Shown here: positions 1 through 6,656 of the stretch, piece by piece
Layout: each line of letters opens with the position of its first letter
How positions within the stretch are numbered: position 1 is the stretch's first letter
Source of the DNA: Oleidesulfovibrio sp964593925
Lineage (GTDB): Bacteria; Desulfobacterota; Desulfovibrionia; Desulfovibrionales; Desulfovibrionaceae
Direction: 5' to 3'
Assembly (NCBI GenBank): GCA_964593925.1
Contig: CAZQKM010000045.1
Location: forward strand, 1-11,231
DNA length: 11,231 nucleotides
Position numbers and translations under genes: made by a program
Notes under the pieces: model-generated
What the model was told of the DNA's origin: nothing
Database searches by the model: none
The model's input: the letters and a program-made list of their open reading frames with translations, nothing else

Positions 1-57
1 GTTGACAGCCAAGGTGGCCGAGGGTTTTATTTGCATGAGCCGATCAGAGATATTCAT
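1..57 (-). CDS. aspC: Class I aminotransferase, N-terminus only (aspartate aminotransferase-like)
   Basis: On the minus strand an ATG at base 57 opens 19 codons that run off the left edge. The start reads M-N-I-S-D-R-L, followed by a KPSATLAVN stretch. That stretch is typical of the N-terminus of PLP-dependent class I aspartate aminotransferases, in which an SxRL..(K/V)KPSATLAV segment precedes the first helix. An AGAGGAGG ribosome-binding sequence (complement of bases 68-75) lies about 10 bases upstream of the ATG, which fixes the start. The product would transfer the amino group between aspartate and 2-oxoglutarate in the cytoplasm. Only the first few percent of the protein is visible, so the exact substrate cannot be judged. 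The gene is divergent from sfsA, with 196 bases between the two starts. The family call rests on a short but characteristic motif. Confidence 0.68.
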   Translation of the reverse strand, partial: MNISDRLMQIKPSATLAVN

Positions 58-253
58 GGGGCGGAAGCCTCCTCTGCTTGATATTTGGATAATAACAAGG
101 CACGTGCGTATGCTGAATAGCAGCTTCCTTGCCTTCTGTAAAAAAAATTGTGACGCTTTTAATTTTTTGGTGCGATCATGGGTTTTGGACAGATGCAAGC
201 CGACAGGGCGTGTATTTTTGAGGGTATGAAGCGAGTCATTAAAGGAAATGCAC
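58..253. promoter_or_regulatory. Divergent intergenic region between aspC-like gene and sfsA
   Basis: These 196 bases separate two divergently transcribed starts, so both promoters should lie here. Toward the aminotransferase (minus strand) there are two weak candidates. One is TTTACA (complement of 137-142) with a 17-base spacer to TATTCA (complement of 114-119). The other is a TATTAT -10-like box (complement of 89-94) without a good -35. Toward sfsA no convincing -35/-10 pair was found. An A-rich AAAGGA (241-246) lies 7 bases before the ATG at 254 and serves as the sfsA ribosome-binding site. A plus-strand frame is open from 2 to 229, but it resembles no known protein and is probably chance. 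Promoter calls here are by eye and weak. Confidence 0.35.
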
Positions 254-1000
254 ATGAGTGAAGCGCCTTTGCTACCCTTTCCCCAAGGGTGTGTGGTGGG
301 TAACTTTATCCGTCGAGTCAAGCGTTTTAGCGTTGAAATGACCATGGATATCGCCCATGGGCAGGAACGGATCTGGATACATAGCAATAACTCTGGCTCC
401 ATGATGGGGCTGCTGCGGCAGGATGCTCCTGTGCTGGCTTCGCCCGCGGCTAACCCAGCACGTAAGCTGCGTTGGACGCAGGAGCTGGTGGGGCTGTATG
501 GAATGTGGGTGGGGGTTAATACCCGAGTACCCAATACAATGCTTGAGGCAGCGTTTTATGCAAGCATGCTGCCCTGGGCACAGGGGTATACACAGTTTAT
601 GCGTGAGGCTGTGTGTGGTGAGAGTCGCCTTGATGCACGGCTGGATGGGCCGGAGGATTCGGGACTGCCAACATTATGGGTGGAGTGTAAAAATGTAACT
701 CTGGTGGAGGATGAAGTGGCCGCGTTTCCTGATGCAGCCACGGTGCGGGGTCAGAAGCACCTGCGTGAGATGATGGAGATTGTTGCTCGGGGAGGACGTG
801 CCGCCATGTTTTATCTGGTACAACGTGCTGACGGGCATTGTTTTGCCCCGGCGGACTACATTGACCCCGTGTATGCGGACTTGTTTTACAGCGCCCTGGC
901 TGCTGGTGTTGAAGTATACCCCTATAGGGCACTGATCAGCGAGCAGGGCATTGATCTTGGGCCTTTGCTGCCCGTGCGTGCTGACGCCCGTATGGCATAA
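254..1000 (+). CDS. sfsA: SfsA family protein (sugar fermentation stimulation protein homologue)
   Basis: The 248-residue product matches the SfsA family across its length. Near the N-terminus, residues 43-54 carry the family's (N)-x-GSM-x-GLL element. Residues 67-92 show NPARKLRWTQEL and then WVGVNTRVPN. Residues 120-128 hold the GESRLD segment. Residues 142-150 read WVECKNVTL, and 158-170 FPDAATVRGQKHL. The C-terminal third has QRADGHCF and IDPVYA. D127 with E144-x-K146 forms a PD-(D/E)xK nuclease-like signature, which is known for this family; SfsA proteins have been linked to nucleic-acid binding and sugar-fermentation genes, but the biochemical role is unsettled. The ATG at 254 is preferred over the in-frame ATG at 248 because AAAGGA (241-246) sits 7 bases from 254 but only one base from 248. 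The length is slightly above the roughly 230-240 residues usual for the family. It is cytoplasmic, with no signal peptide. era follows 176 bases downstream. Confidence 0.93.
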   Translation: MSEAPLLPFPQGCVVGNFIRRVKRFSVEMTMDIAHGQERIWIHSNNSGSMMGLLRQDAPVLASPAANPARKLRWTQELVGLYGMWVGVNTRVPNTMLEAAFYASMLPWAQGYTQFMREAVCGESRLDARLDGPEDSGLPTLWVECKNVTLVEDEVAAFPDAATVRGQKHLREMMEIVARGGRAAMFYLVQRADGHCFAPADYIDPVYADLFYSALAAGVEVYPYRALISEQGIDLGPLLPVRADARMA

Positions 1001-1040
1001 GATCAGGGATGGTGGTGGTTGCTACGGTGCGGGCTGATGC

Positions 1041-1085
1041 TCCAGGTGGGCTTTGGACCGCAGGCCCGCCAGGGTGTGGTCCAAA
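1041..1085 (+). promoter_or_regulatory. Two overlapping, mutually exclusive hairpins between sfsA and era
   Basis: GGTGGGC (1045-1051) can pair with GCCCGCC (1064-1070), with one G-U pair, and the stem can be lengthened outward past one A-A mismatch. TTTGGACC (1052-1059) can instead pair perfectly with GGTCCAAA (1078-1085). The left arm of the second hairpin lies in the loop region of the first, and the right arm of the first lies in the loop of the second, so the two cannot form fully together. No T-run follows either stem, so neither looks like an intrinsic terminator. A small hairpin, CGAAC-GTAA-GTTCG (1133-1146, GNRA-type loop), follows nearer to era. Function is unknown; a leader or sfsA 3' end structure is possible, and chance is not excluded. 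Confidence 0.3.
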
Positions 1086-1176
1086 ATAGCGTAGCGTATT
1101 GTTTGAGTTTGCTGTAAGGGGATGGAATAGTACGAACGTAAGTTCGGTGATTAATATCAGGAGTTGGCAGATAGTT

Positions 1177-2109
1177 ATGACGCAGTCTTCAGAACATCGC
1201 TGTGGTTGGGTGGCTTTGCTTGGCCCTCCCAATGCGGGCAAGTCCACCATGATGAATACGCTGTTGGGGCAGAAAATTGCCATTGTGACCCCCAAGCCGC
1301 AGACCACCCGTAATCAGATCGTGGGTATTCTTAGCGAGCCGGATGCACAGGTAATTTTTATGGATACCCCCGGCATTCATCAGATGCGGGGTAAGATGAA
1401 CCGCCTGTTGTTACAGGCTGCATGGCAAAGTATGGACGGCGCGGATGTGGTCATGGTGGTGCTGGACGGTAATCTGTATGTACGCAAGCCAGACTTTTTG
1501 GATAACGATATCAGTGTGTTGGTTGAGGTTATAGCCTGTGAAAAGCGTCCAGTGGTGGTCGCCCTGAATAAGGTGGATCTGTTTGCTGACAAGTCGCGTA
1601 TGCTGCCTTTGTTGGAAAGGCTGGCAGAGCTGTGGCCCCAGGCAGAAATTTTTCCCGTATCAGCACTACAGAACGATGGGCTGCGCCAGATGTTGGCACA
1701 CGTTAAGGGGAGTCTGCCTAAAGTGGATCCTGTTTTTCCCGAAGACCAGGTGTCCACTGCGCCGTTGCGCTTTATGGCGGCTGAAATTATTCGCGAAAAA
1801 CTGTTTTTGGAGCTGCGTCAAGAGCTGCCCTATAATGCTGCTGTCAACGTGGAGAAATGGGAAGATCTAGAGGATGAAGGCCGCGTGGTCATTCATGCGG
1901 TTATCCATGTGGCCCGCAAAAATCATAAGGGAATGGTTATTGGCAGACAGGGCCAGACACTTAAAAAAATCGGTACCGATGCCCGTAAGGAAATTGAAAC
2001 TCTTGTGGACCGCAAGGTATTTTTGGATTTATGGGTGCGTGTTACCGACGAATGGATGGATAACGAACGATTTATGGTGGAACTGGGCATGGGTCCTGGT
2101 ATGCAGTAG
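1177..2109 (+). CDS. era: GTPase Era, 30S ribosomal subunit maturation factor
   Basis: The 310-residue product has the full Era layout: an N-terminal Ras-like GTPase domain and a C-terminal KH RNA-binding domain. The G1 P-loop GPPNAGKST is at residues 16-24, the switch I region with PQTTRN at 41-46, G3 DTPG at 63-66, G4 NKVD at 131-134 and G5 SAL at 162-164. The KH domain (about 200-285) has KGMVIGRQGQTLKKIG with the G-R-Q-G loop at 256-259. Era binds the 3' end region of 16S rRNA and couples GTP hydrolysis to small-subunit assembly at the inner face of the membrane. The frame is open upstream to 1099, but the extra 26 codons are not Era-like. The ATG at 1177 places the P-loop where the family has it. 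An AGGAG (1159-1163) lies 13 bases upstream, slightly far. Length is normal (about 300) and all key residues are intact. The gene ends at a strong terminator that separates it from yggS. Confidence 0.97.
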   Translation: MTQSSEHRCGWVALLGPPNAGKSTMMNTLLGQKIAIVTPKPQTTRNQIVGILSEPDAQVIFMDTPGIHQMRGKMNRLLLQAAWQSMDGADVVMVVLDGNLYVRKPDFLDNDISVLVEVIACEKRPVVVALNKVDLFADKSRMLPLLERLAELWPQAEIFPVSALQNDGLRQMLAHVKGSLPKVDPVFPEDQVSTAPLRFMAAEIIREKLFLELRQELPYNAAVNVEKWEDLEDEGRVVIHAVIHVARKNHKGMVIGRQGQTLKKIGTDARKEIETLVDRKVFLDLWVRVTDEWMDNERFMVELGMGPGMQ

Positions 2110-2139
2110 GCTGAGAAGGTCTTGACTGCACCACACTGT

Positions 2140-2179
2140 AATGCCCCGCCCCGTTCAGGCGGGGCATTGTGATTTTTTT
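2140..2179 (+). terminator. Rho-independent terminator after era
   Basis: A perfect 11-bp stem, AATGCCCCGCC (2140-2150) with GGCGGGGCATT (2158-2168), closes a 7-base loop. A T-run of seven (2173-2179) follows within four bases. It starts 30 bases past the era stop and ends 119 bases before yggS. The geometry is that of a strong intrinsic terminator on the plus strand, so yggS and the flagellar genes probably have their own promoter in 2180-2298, although I could not pick a convincing -35/-10 pair there. Confidence 0.93.
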
Positions 2180-2298
2180 GGTGTAGCGCATTTTGAGTAC
2201 TGTCAAAAAGTCGTATGTATGTTTTGGATGTTGCCAGTGGCAGAGTTTGCCGCCAGCGTCCGTGATGTGTTGTTGTGTAACGTAAGGTGTAGTTAATA

Positions 2299-3051
2299 AT
2301 GTTGCCAGAAAAAGAACAAGCGCTTTGCGACCGCCTGGCCTCGGTTCGGCACAGGTTGGAGGAGGCTGTGCGCATGGCGGGGCGTACTCCGCATGACGTT
2401 GGTCTTGTGGCTGTGTCTAAGTTTCATTCCGTAGCTGCCATAGGGGCTCTGGCACGGCTTACTGGGCAGACGGCTTTTGGTGAAAGCTACGCACAAGAAG
2501 CCCTAGAGAAGCAGACAGCATTGTCTAGTTTACCACTTTCATGGCATTTTGTCGGCCATGTGCAGTCACGTAAGGCTCGTGATGTTGCCGGGCATTTTTG
2601 TTTGGTCCACTCTGTGGACTCTGTAAAGCTGGCCCGTAAATTGCAAGGCGCTATGTGTTCTCTAAAGGAAGCAGGGCATGCAGATGCCGGTGCACGGCAG
2701 GGCGTGCTCATTCAGGTGAACATTGGTCAAGAGCCGCAAAAATCCGGCGTTTTTGAGGGGGATACCTTGCTGCGGCTTGCTGATGAACTGATGCAGATGG
2801 ATACCTTGCGCTTTGCAGGGCTCATGTGTATGCCGCCTGCAGGTTGCCCGGGCGAAGCGGCGCGCCCTTATTTTGTGCGTCTGCGCCAGATAAAGGAAGC
2901 TTTGGAGCTGCGGTTGGATACCCCGTTGCCACATTTGTCTATGGGAATGTCGCATGATTTTGAGCAGGCAGTGGCAGAGGGAGCCACTCTGATCAGAGTA
3001 GGGACGGATATTTTTGGCGAACGCCCTCCTTGCGCAGTGAGGGAAACGTAA
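2299..3051 (+). CDS. yggS: YggS/PLPBP family pyridoxal-phosphate homeostasis protein
   Basis: The 250-residue product belongs to the YggS (PLPBP, PROSC) family of single-domain, alanine-racemase-fold proteins. They bind pyridoxal 5'-phosphate and balance vitamin B6 and amino-acid/keto-acid pools in the cytoplasm, without known catalysis. The PLP-binding lysine is K41 in VAVSKFH. Further marks are FGESYAQEA (usually FGENY.QE; here Ser replaces Asn), WHFVGHVQSRKA, the second TIM-barrel part with VLIQVNIGQEPQKSG, GLMCMPP, and the phosphate-binding end SMGMSHDF (from residue 214) with LIRVGTDIFGER. The ATG at 2299 follows TAAGGTG (2283-2289) by 9 bases. Length is slightly over the usual 225-235. 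motA starts only 10 bases after the stop, so this gene probably heads the flagellar transcript, a puzzling but tight linkage. Confidence 0.95.
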   Translation: MLPEKEQALCDRLASVRHRLEEAVRMAGRTPHDVGLVAVSKFHSVAAIGALARLTGQTAFGESYAQEALEKQTALSSLPLSWHFVGHVQSRKARDVAGHFCLVHSVDSVKLARKLQGAMCSLKEAGHADAGARQGVLIQVNIGQEPQKSGVFEGDTLLRLADELMQMDTLRFAGLMCMPPAGCPGEAARPYFVRLRQIKEALELRLDTPLPHLSMGMSHDFEQAVAEGATLIRVGTDIFGERPPCAVRET

Positions 3052-3061
3052 TGAGACTGTT

Positions 3062-3823
3062 ATGGATCTTGCAACCATACTCGGCATAGTAATTTCTTTT
3101 GGCTTGGTGCTTGCGGGGATTCTCGAAGGCGGCAGCCTGATGATTTTCATATCCGCCCCTTCGCTACTCATTGTATTGGGTGGTACGGTGGGCGCAACGC
3201 TGGTCAACTATCCTCTGGCAACTGTATTTGGTGTGATGAAGGTGCTGAAAAAAACACTCAGCACCACAACGCAGACCCCCTCTGCAACCATTGAACAGTT
3301 CATGGATTTTGCCAATAGGGCTCGCCGTGAGGGTATTCTGTCGTTGGAGCCTGTACTCAAAGAGGTTGATGATTCCTACTTGCGCAAAGGGTTGCAGCTT
3401 ACTGTAGACGGTCTTGAGCCGCAGGCCATTCAAGAAATTTTGGAAGTCGAGATCACTAGCCTTGAGTCTCGTCATGAAACCGGCGTTGAGATTGTCAGTG
3501 CCATGGGGGCATACGCGCCAGCACTGGGAATGATCGGTACGGTTATCGGCCTTGTGCAGATGCTGCAGACCATGAGTGATCCAAGCTCCATTGGCCCGGC
3601 CATGGCAGTTGCACTGATTACGACATTTTATGGGGCGATACTTGCAAACCTTGTATTCATACCCATGGCAGGCAAGCTGAAAATGCGTTCACGGGAAGAA
3701 GTTTCTATGCGCGAGATGCAGATGGAAGGTATTCTTGCCATTTCGCGTGGAGAGAACCCAAGAATTATTCAAGAAAAATTATCAAGTTATCAGCCGCCCA
3801 AAGAGCGTGAAGTAGAGGCATAG
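3062..3823 (+). CDS. motA: Flagellar stator protein MotA (PomA-like)
   Basis: The 253-residue product is an inner-membrane MotA/PomA protein, the ring subunit of the ion-driven stator that pushes on FliG. Hydrophobic segments lie at about residues 4-21, 27-46, 150-171 and 180-202, with a cytoplasmic loop between the second and third. In the loop, FANRARREGILSLE carries R88 and E96, positions that match the charged residues known to contact FliG in PomA. The third segment has the conserved YAPALGMIGTVIGLVQML with P153, and the fourth has P179 and P201. The short N-terminus (M-D-L-A-T) and the length are PomA-like, shorter than E. coli MotA (295). The ATG at 3062 is fixed by this N-terminus. 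No good ribosome-binding site is at the proper distance (GAGGGA lies 17 bases upstream), so translation may be coupled to yggS. Whether protons or sodium drive it cannot be told from sequence by eye. motB follows after 41 bases. Confidence 0.96.
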   Translation: MDLATILGIVISFGLVLAGILEGGSLMIFISAPSLLIVLGGTVGATLVNYPLATVFGVMKVLKKTLSTTTQTPSATIEQFMDFANRARREGILSLEPVLKEVDDSYLRKGLQLTVDGLEPQAIQEILEVEITSLESRHETGVEIVSAMGAYAPALGMIGTVIGLVQMLQTMSDPSSIGPAMAVALITTFYGAILANLVFIPMAGKLKMRSREEVSMREMQMEGILAISRGENPRIIQEKLSSYQPPKEREVEA

Positions 3824-3864
3824 TCCTGTAAAAGTAGTGGATATGATCGTAAGGAAGCAGGGGC

Positions 3865-4788
3865 ATGGCGCGCAAAAAGAAAAAGAGCGGAGGCGGATCC
3901 GGAGCCCCCACATGGCTGATCACGTTTTCGGATATGATGACGTTGATGCTAACTTTTTTTGTGCTGCTAGTCAGTATGTCAGTGTTGGATGAGCGACGCA
4001 AGTTGGTGGCGCTGACTTCTGTTTCTGGAGCATTTGGCCTGGGGGGCGGTAGCTTTGATCCTCTTTCCTCAGAAGGGCTAAGCCGTATTGTAGAGCCTGG
4101 CCCTATGCAGATGCCCAAAGCTAACGATCTTGAGCCGTTAAGAGACCTTATATGGGAAGACCTGGGCAATGACCTTAATTTTCAGCAAAACAGCATGGTG
4201 CAGATTCTTTCTATCAACGACGCGGTGCTGTTTCATCCGGGAGCTTTTGCCTTGTCGCCCAGTGGTGTAAAGTTGCTTGACAGGATTTTGCCGTGGTTGC
4301 TGAATGTGCAGCACCCGTTGTTATTGGCGGGGCATACGGCTGCACAGCGTGCCGAGGCAGGAGAAGAGTACAAGGTCGAGTTTGACAAACGGGGACTGGC
4401 CTCTACATGGCGGCTTTCCTTTTTGCGGGTGATGGCAATTTATCGTTATTTTTCCGAGCGCGGCATGCCTGTGGATAGCTTGAAAGTAGAAGCCTTTGGC
4501 CATTATCGCCCACGTTACGATAACACGACTCCGCGTGGCCGTCGGCGTAACAGCCGGGTGGATATTGTACTGGACAAGCGTAATGCTGCTTGGATTGCAA
4601 AAATGCGTGAGCAGGAGCAGGCAAAGACGCGTCCTTCGCAGTTGTTTGAGTTTCGGGATTTTCGGTTTTCACTTGATGCGCCTGTAGAAGGACTACAGCG
4701 AGGCGGTCCGGACAAGACCCTTCCTCCGCAGATGCCGGCCGACGTATCTCAGGACGCAGGCGGGTACGATGATCTTGGGAGACCATGA
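3865..4788 (+). CDS. motB: MotB-type OmpA-domain stator protein, divergent paralogue 1
   Basis: The 307-residue product has the MotB plan: a short basic N-terminus (MARKKKK), one membrane segment (about 18-39), a linker, and a periplasmic OmpA-like domain (about 115-237). The ion-carrying aspartate is D23 in TFSDMMTLMLTFF. The OmpA-like domain has LAGHT at 155-159, LSFLR at 184-188, a FGHYRPR segment and the end motif RRRNSRVDI (usually NRRVEI). Unusually, the Asp of the family's GHTD/GFTD is Ala (A159), while Arg188 of LSxxR is kept. In OmpA-like domains these two residues bind diaminopimelate, so wall binding may be altered. The protein also has a glycine-rich linker (53-63) and a tail of about 70 residues (238-307) past the domain that I do not recognise. 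AAGGA (3851-3855) is 9 bases before the ATG. A second, more canonical motB begins two bases after the stop. Confidence 0.9.
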   Translation: MARKKKKSGGGSGAPTWLITFSDMMTLMLTFFVLLVSMSVLDERRKLVALTSVSGAFGLGGGSFDPLSSEGLSRIVEPGPMQMPKANDLEPLRDLIWEDLGNDLNFQQNSMVQILSINDAVLFHPGAFALSPSGVKLLDRILPWLLNVQHPLLLAGHTAAQRAEAGEEYKVEFDKRGLASTWRLSFLRVMAIYRYFSERGMPVDSLKVEAFGHYRPRYDNTTPRGRRRNSRVDIVLDKRNAAWIAKMREQEQAKTRPSQLFEFRDFRFSLDAPVEGLQRGGPDKTLPPQMPADVSQDAGGYDDLGRP

Positions 4789-4790
4789 CC

Positions 4791-5522
4791 ATGGCACGCA
4801 AAAAAAAGCAGAGAGGGGGAGAAGACGGTACCCCTATGTGGTTGGTTACATTTTCCGACCTTGTGACACTGTTGCTGACTTTCTTTGTGCTGCTGCTTTC
4901 CATGGCATCTCTTGATCAGGTGCTGTTGGCGCGTATCAACCCGTATCGAGAGAATTTTAGTGTGATGCCAGGGCTTAGCCCGGGTAGAATACCCTCGCAT
5001 GTCCAAGTGGTGCTCAAGATGCTTGAGTCGCCGCTTGATGCCATGAAAAAGCCCAAGCGGATAAAAGATTTGCTTTGGCCTGAGGATGTGCTGCCACCGG
5101 AGATTGACACCAGTACACTCGAGAAGAATCTACGTATTTTGGAGGACCCGCAAGGCCTTGCCATTGTTTTGACAGAAGGCGTGTTATTTGCACCAGGGCG
5201 CTGGGAGTTGAGCGAGGTGGCACAAAAACTGTTGACTCCGCTGGCGGATGTGTTGCGATACAGTTCGGCAGATGTCAATATTGCGGGCTTTACTGATGAT
5301 ACTCCAGCAGGCACTATGGATAATTATGAATTGTCCGGTATGCGGGCCATGGCGGTATTGGAGTTTTTTTTGATGCATGGCATTGAACCAAATAGGTTTT
5401 CTATGTCTGGCTATGGTCCGGACAAACCATTGGAATTAGGCTCCACCCCTGAGAATAGAGCACAGAACAGGCGGGTGGAAATATTGCTGAAGACCACACA
5501 GTGGCTCGGACGTTACAGCTAG
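4791..5522 (+). CDS. motB: Flagellar stator protein MotB, paralogue 2 (canonical)
   Basis: The 243-residue product is a typical MotB: basic N-terminus, one membrane helix (about 17-39) with the ion-binding D23 in TFSDLVTLLLTFF, and a periplasmic OmpA-like peptidoglycan-binding domain (about 115-235). Both expected diaminopimelate contacts are present: D169 in GFTDDTP and R185 in LSGMR. The domain ends with the standard ENRAQNRRVEILL. The protein anchors the MotA ring to the cell wall. I chose the ATG at 4791 over the in-frame ATG at 4785, which overlaps the previous stop. GGAG (4778-4781) is 9 bases from 4791, and the resulting MARKKK start mirrors paralogue 1. The two motB genes share their N-terminal 35 residues closely (MARKKK..., W17, TFSD at 20-23, LTFFVLL) but differ in linker and C-terminus, which suggests an old duplication. 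fliL follows after 24 bases. Confidence 0.94.
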   Translation: MARKKKQRGGEDGTPMWLVTFSDLVTLLLTFFVLLLSMASLDQVLLARINPYRENFSVMPGLSPGRIPSHVQVVLKMLESPLDAMKKPKRIKDLLWPEDVLPPEIDTSTLEKNLRILEDPQGLAIVLTEGVLFAPGRWELSEVAQKLLTPLADVLRYSSADVNIAGFTDDTPAGTMDNYELSGMRAMAVLEFFLMHGIEPNRFSMSGYGPDKPLELGSTPENRAQNRRVEILLKTTQWLGRYS

Positions 5523-5546
5523 GTGGCCGGAAAAAGGAGTAGTAGC

Positions 5547-6029
5547 GTGGCAGATGAAGATGTGCAGAAAAAAAAAGGCGGCAAGCTGAAATGGGTCATC
5601 ATGATCCTTGTCTTGTTGTTGGCAGGCGGTGGGGTATTTGTCTATTTTACCTTTTTTGCAGGCGGCAATGGCATAGGCAGTATACGGGAAGGGCAACAGG
5701 ATACTCCCGGAGAGTTGCGCTCTGCAGATGCTCAGATGGTGAAGCTTCCCACATTTATCGTCAACCTGTCTGATCCGCTTGGACGACGTATCCTCAAGGT
5801 GACGCTGGATGTGGAAATGCGTAATGCAGCAGCAGCGGATGAGCTGAACAATTCCATTGCGCAGGTTCAGGATACCGTAATTTTGTTGCTTTCCAGCAAA
5901 TCATATGCGGACTTGGCCCCATTTGAAAACAAGCTGCTGCTGAAAAGTGAAATCGTGAACAGGCTGAACCAGGTTCTGGGCGGCCCCAAGGTACTCCAGG
6001 TTTATTTTACCGAAATGGTCATTCAGTAG
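5547..6029 (+). CDS. fliL: Flagellar basal body-associated protein FliL
   Basis: The 160-residue product has the FliL plan: a lysine-rich cytoplasmic start, one membrane segment (about 15-37) and a periplasmic domain. In that domain, residues 64-93 (VKLPTFIVNL, then LKVTLDVEM) and the C-terminal half (VQDTVILLLSSKSYADL, LKSEIVNRLN, VYFTEMVIQ) match the family. FliL forms a ring around the stator and supports motor torque. The start is GTG at 5547. AAAGGAG (5533-5539) sits 7 bases upstream, whereas an in-frame GTG at 5523 right after the motB stop has no such site and would place the ribosome-binding site inside the gene. A run of A's near the start encodes three lysines (8-10). fliN follows after 60 bases. 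Confidence 0.93.
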   Translation: MADEDVQKKKGGKLKWVIMILVLLLAGGGVFVYFTFFAGGNGIGSIREGQQDTPGELRSADAQMVKLPTFIVNLSDPLGRRILKVTLDVEMRNAAAADELNNSIAQVQDTVILLLSSKSYADLAPFENKLLLKSEIVNRLNQVLGGPKVLQVYFTEMVIQ

Positions 6030-6089
6030 ACAGGGGCCTTGATTTGCGGAATGGCGTATGTGCCGCACCGCGTAAGGGAGGGTAGCAAT

Positions 6090-6638
6090 ATGTCGGAAAA
6101 AGACGTTGATCAGGATGCACTGGCCGCACAATGGGCCGCAGCGCTTGAGGAAGAGGGCAGTGATGGCTTGGAAGATGCGCCAGAAGGGGGAGCAGGCTCT
6201 GGCGAAGCTCAAGGGGCAGAAGATAAGCTTGCCGAGGAATGGGCCGCAGCTCTGGCCGGCGAAGAGCAGGCGCATGTAAGTAAGGAAAAAGAGCAGAGTT
6301 TTCTTGCTTCGGCCACGCGTGATATGGAATTCAAGGATATGACGGGTGAAGCAAAAGCCCCTCGGCCAGATGGTGAAAAGCGTGAACTGGATTTTATTCT
6401 GGATATTCCGCTTGATGTTTCCGCAGAGCTTGGCCGTACGCGTTTGCTTATCAACGAATTGTTGCAGTTGGGGCAGGGCTCTGTAGTAGAGTTAAATAAA
6501 CTGGCCGGTGAGCCGCTTGAAATATTTGTCAACGGTAAGCTGGTGGCTCGTGGCGAGGCTGTGGTCATCAATGAAAAGTTTGGCGTGCGGCTGACTGATA
6601 TAATTAGCCCCATAGAGCGGGTCAAGCAGCTTGGCTGA
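6090..6638 (+). CDS. fliN: Flagellar motor switch protein FliN with extended acidic N-terminus
   Basis: The 182-residue product ends in a standard FliN/SpoA domain (about 98-182): LDFILDIPLDVSAELGRTR, INELLQLGQGSVVELNKLAGEPLEIFVNGKLVARGE and NEKFGVRLTDIISPIERVKQLG (given here as broken pieces). FliN forms the lower C-ring of the rotor and docks the FliH-FliI export complex. The N-terminal hundred residues are acidic, Ala/Gly-rich and probably disordered. They contain two copies of a Trp motif, LAAQWAAALEEE (11-22) and LAEEWAAALAGEE (47-59); FliN from enterobacteria has a single comparable stretch. The ATG at 6090 follows AAGGGAGG (6074-6081) by 8 bases. The frame is open upstream to 6039, but the extra residues are not conserved-looking. 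The protein is longer than E. coli FliN (137) because of the N-terminal part. No fliM is in the window. Confidence 0.95.
   Translation: MSEKDVDQDALAAQWAAALEEEGSDGLEDAPEGGAGSGEAQGAEDKLAEEWAAALAGEEQAHVSKEKEQSFLASATRDMEFKDMTGEAKAPRPDGEKRELDFILDIPLDVSAELGRTRLLINELLQLGQGSVVELNKLAGEPLEIFVNGKLVARGEAVVINEKFGVRLTDIISPIERVKQLG
6120..6266 (+). repeat. Tandem Trp-Ala motif duplication inside fliN
   Basis: The codons for LAAQWAAALEEE (6120-6155) and LAEEWAAALAGEE (6228-6266) are imperfect copies 108 bases apart. Both share the 13-base core AATGGGCCGCAGC. The repeat lies wholly within the N-terminal, low-complexity part of FliN and keeps the frame. It looks like an internal duplication of a short helical motif, not a mobile element. 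Confidence 0.6.
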
Positions 6639-6656
6639 TGCGGAATACCATGCAGA

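Noticed and set aside
2..229. Open plus-strand frame of 75 codons before sfsA, starting with TTG
   Set aside because: No ribosome-binding site, no recognisable protein, and it overlaps the divergent aminotransferase start and the promoter gap.
1009..1089. 26-codon frame from ATG 1009 across the sfsA-era hairpins
   Set aside because: No properly spaced ribosome-binding site and no recognisable sequence; Gly/Pro-rich content follows from the GC-rich stems.
1099..1176. TTG-started N-terminal extension of Era
   Set aside because: The extra 26 residues are not Era-like, and the ATG at 1177 puts the P-loop at the usual place.
3824..3864. Possible flagellar sigma-28 or sigma-54 promoter between motA and motB
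   Set aside because: A TAAA and a loosely CGATAA-like string occur near 3828-3852, but the boxes do not match either consensus; I also saw no good -24/-12 pair (TGGCAC plus TTGC at the right spacing) elsewhere.
4785..4790. ATG at 4785 as the start of the second motB
   Set aside because: It overlaps the previous stop and leaves only about two bases after GGGAGA; the ATG at 4791 has proper spacing and the MARKKK start shared with the first copy.
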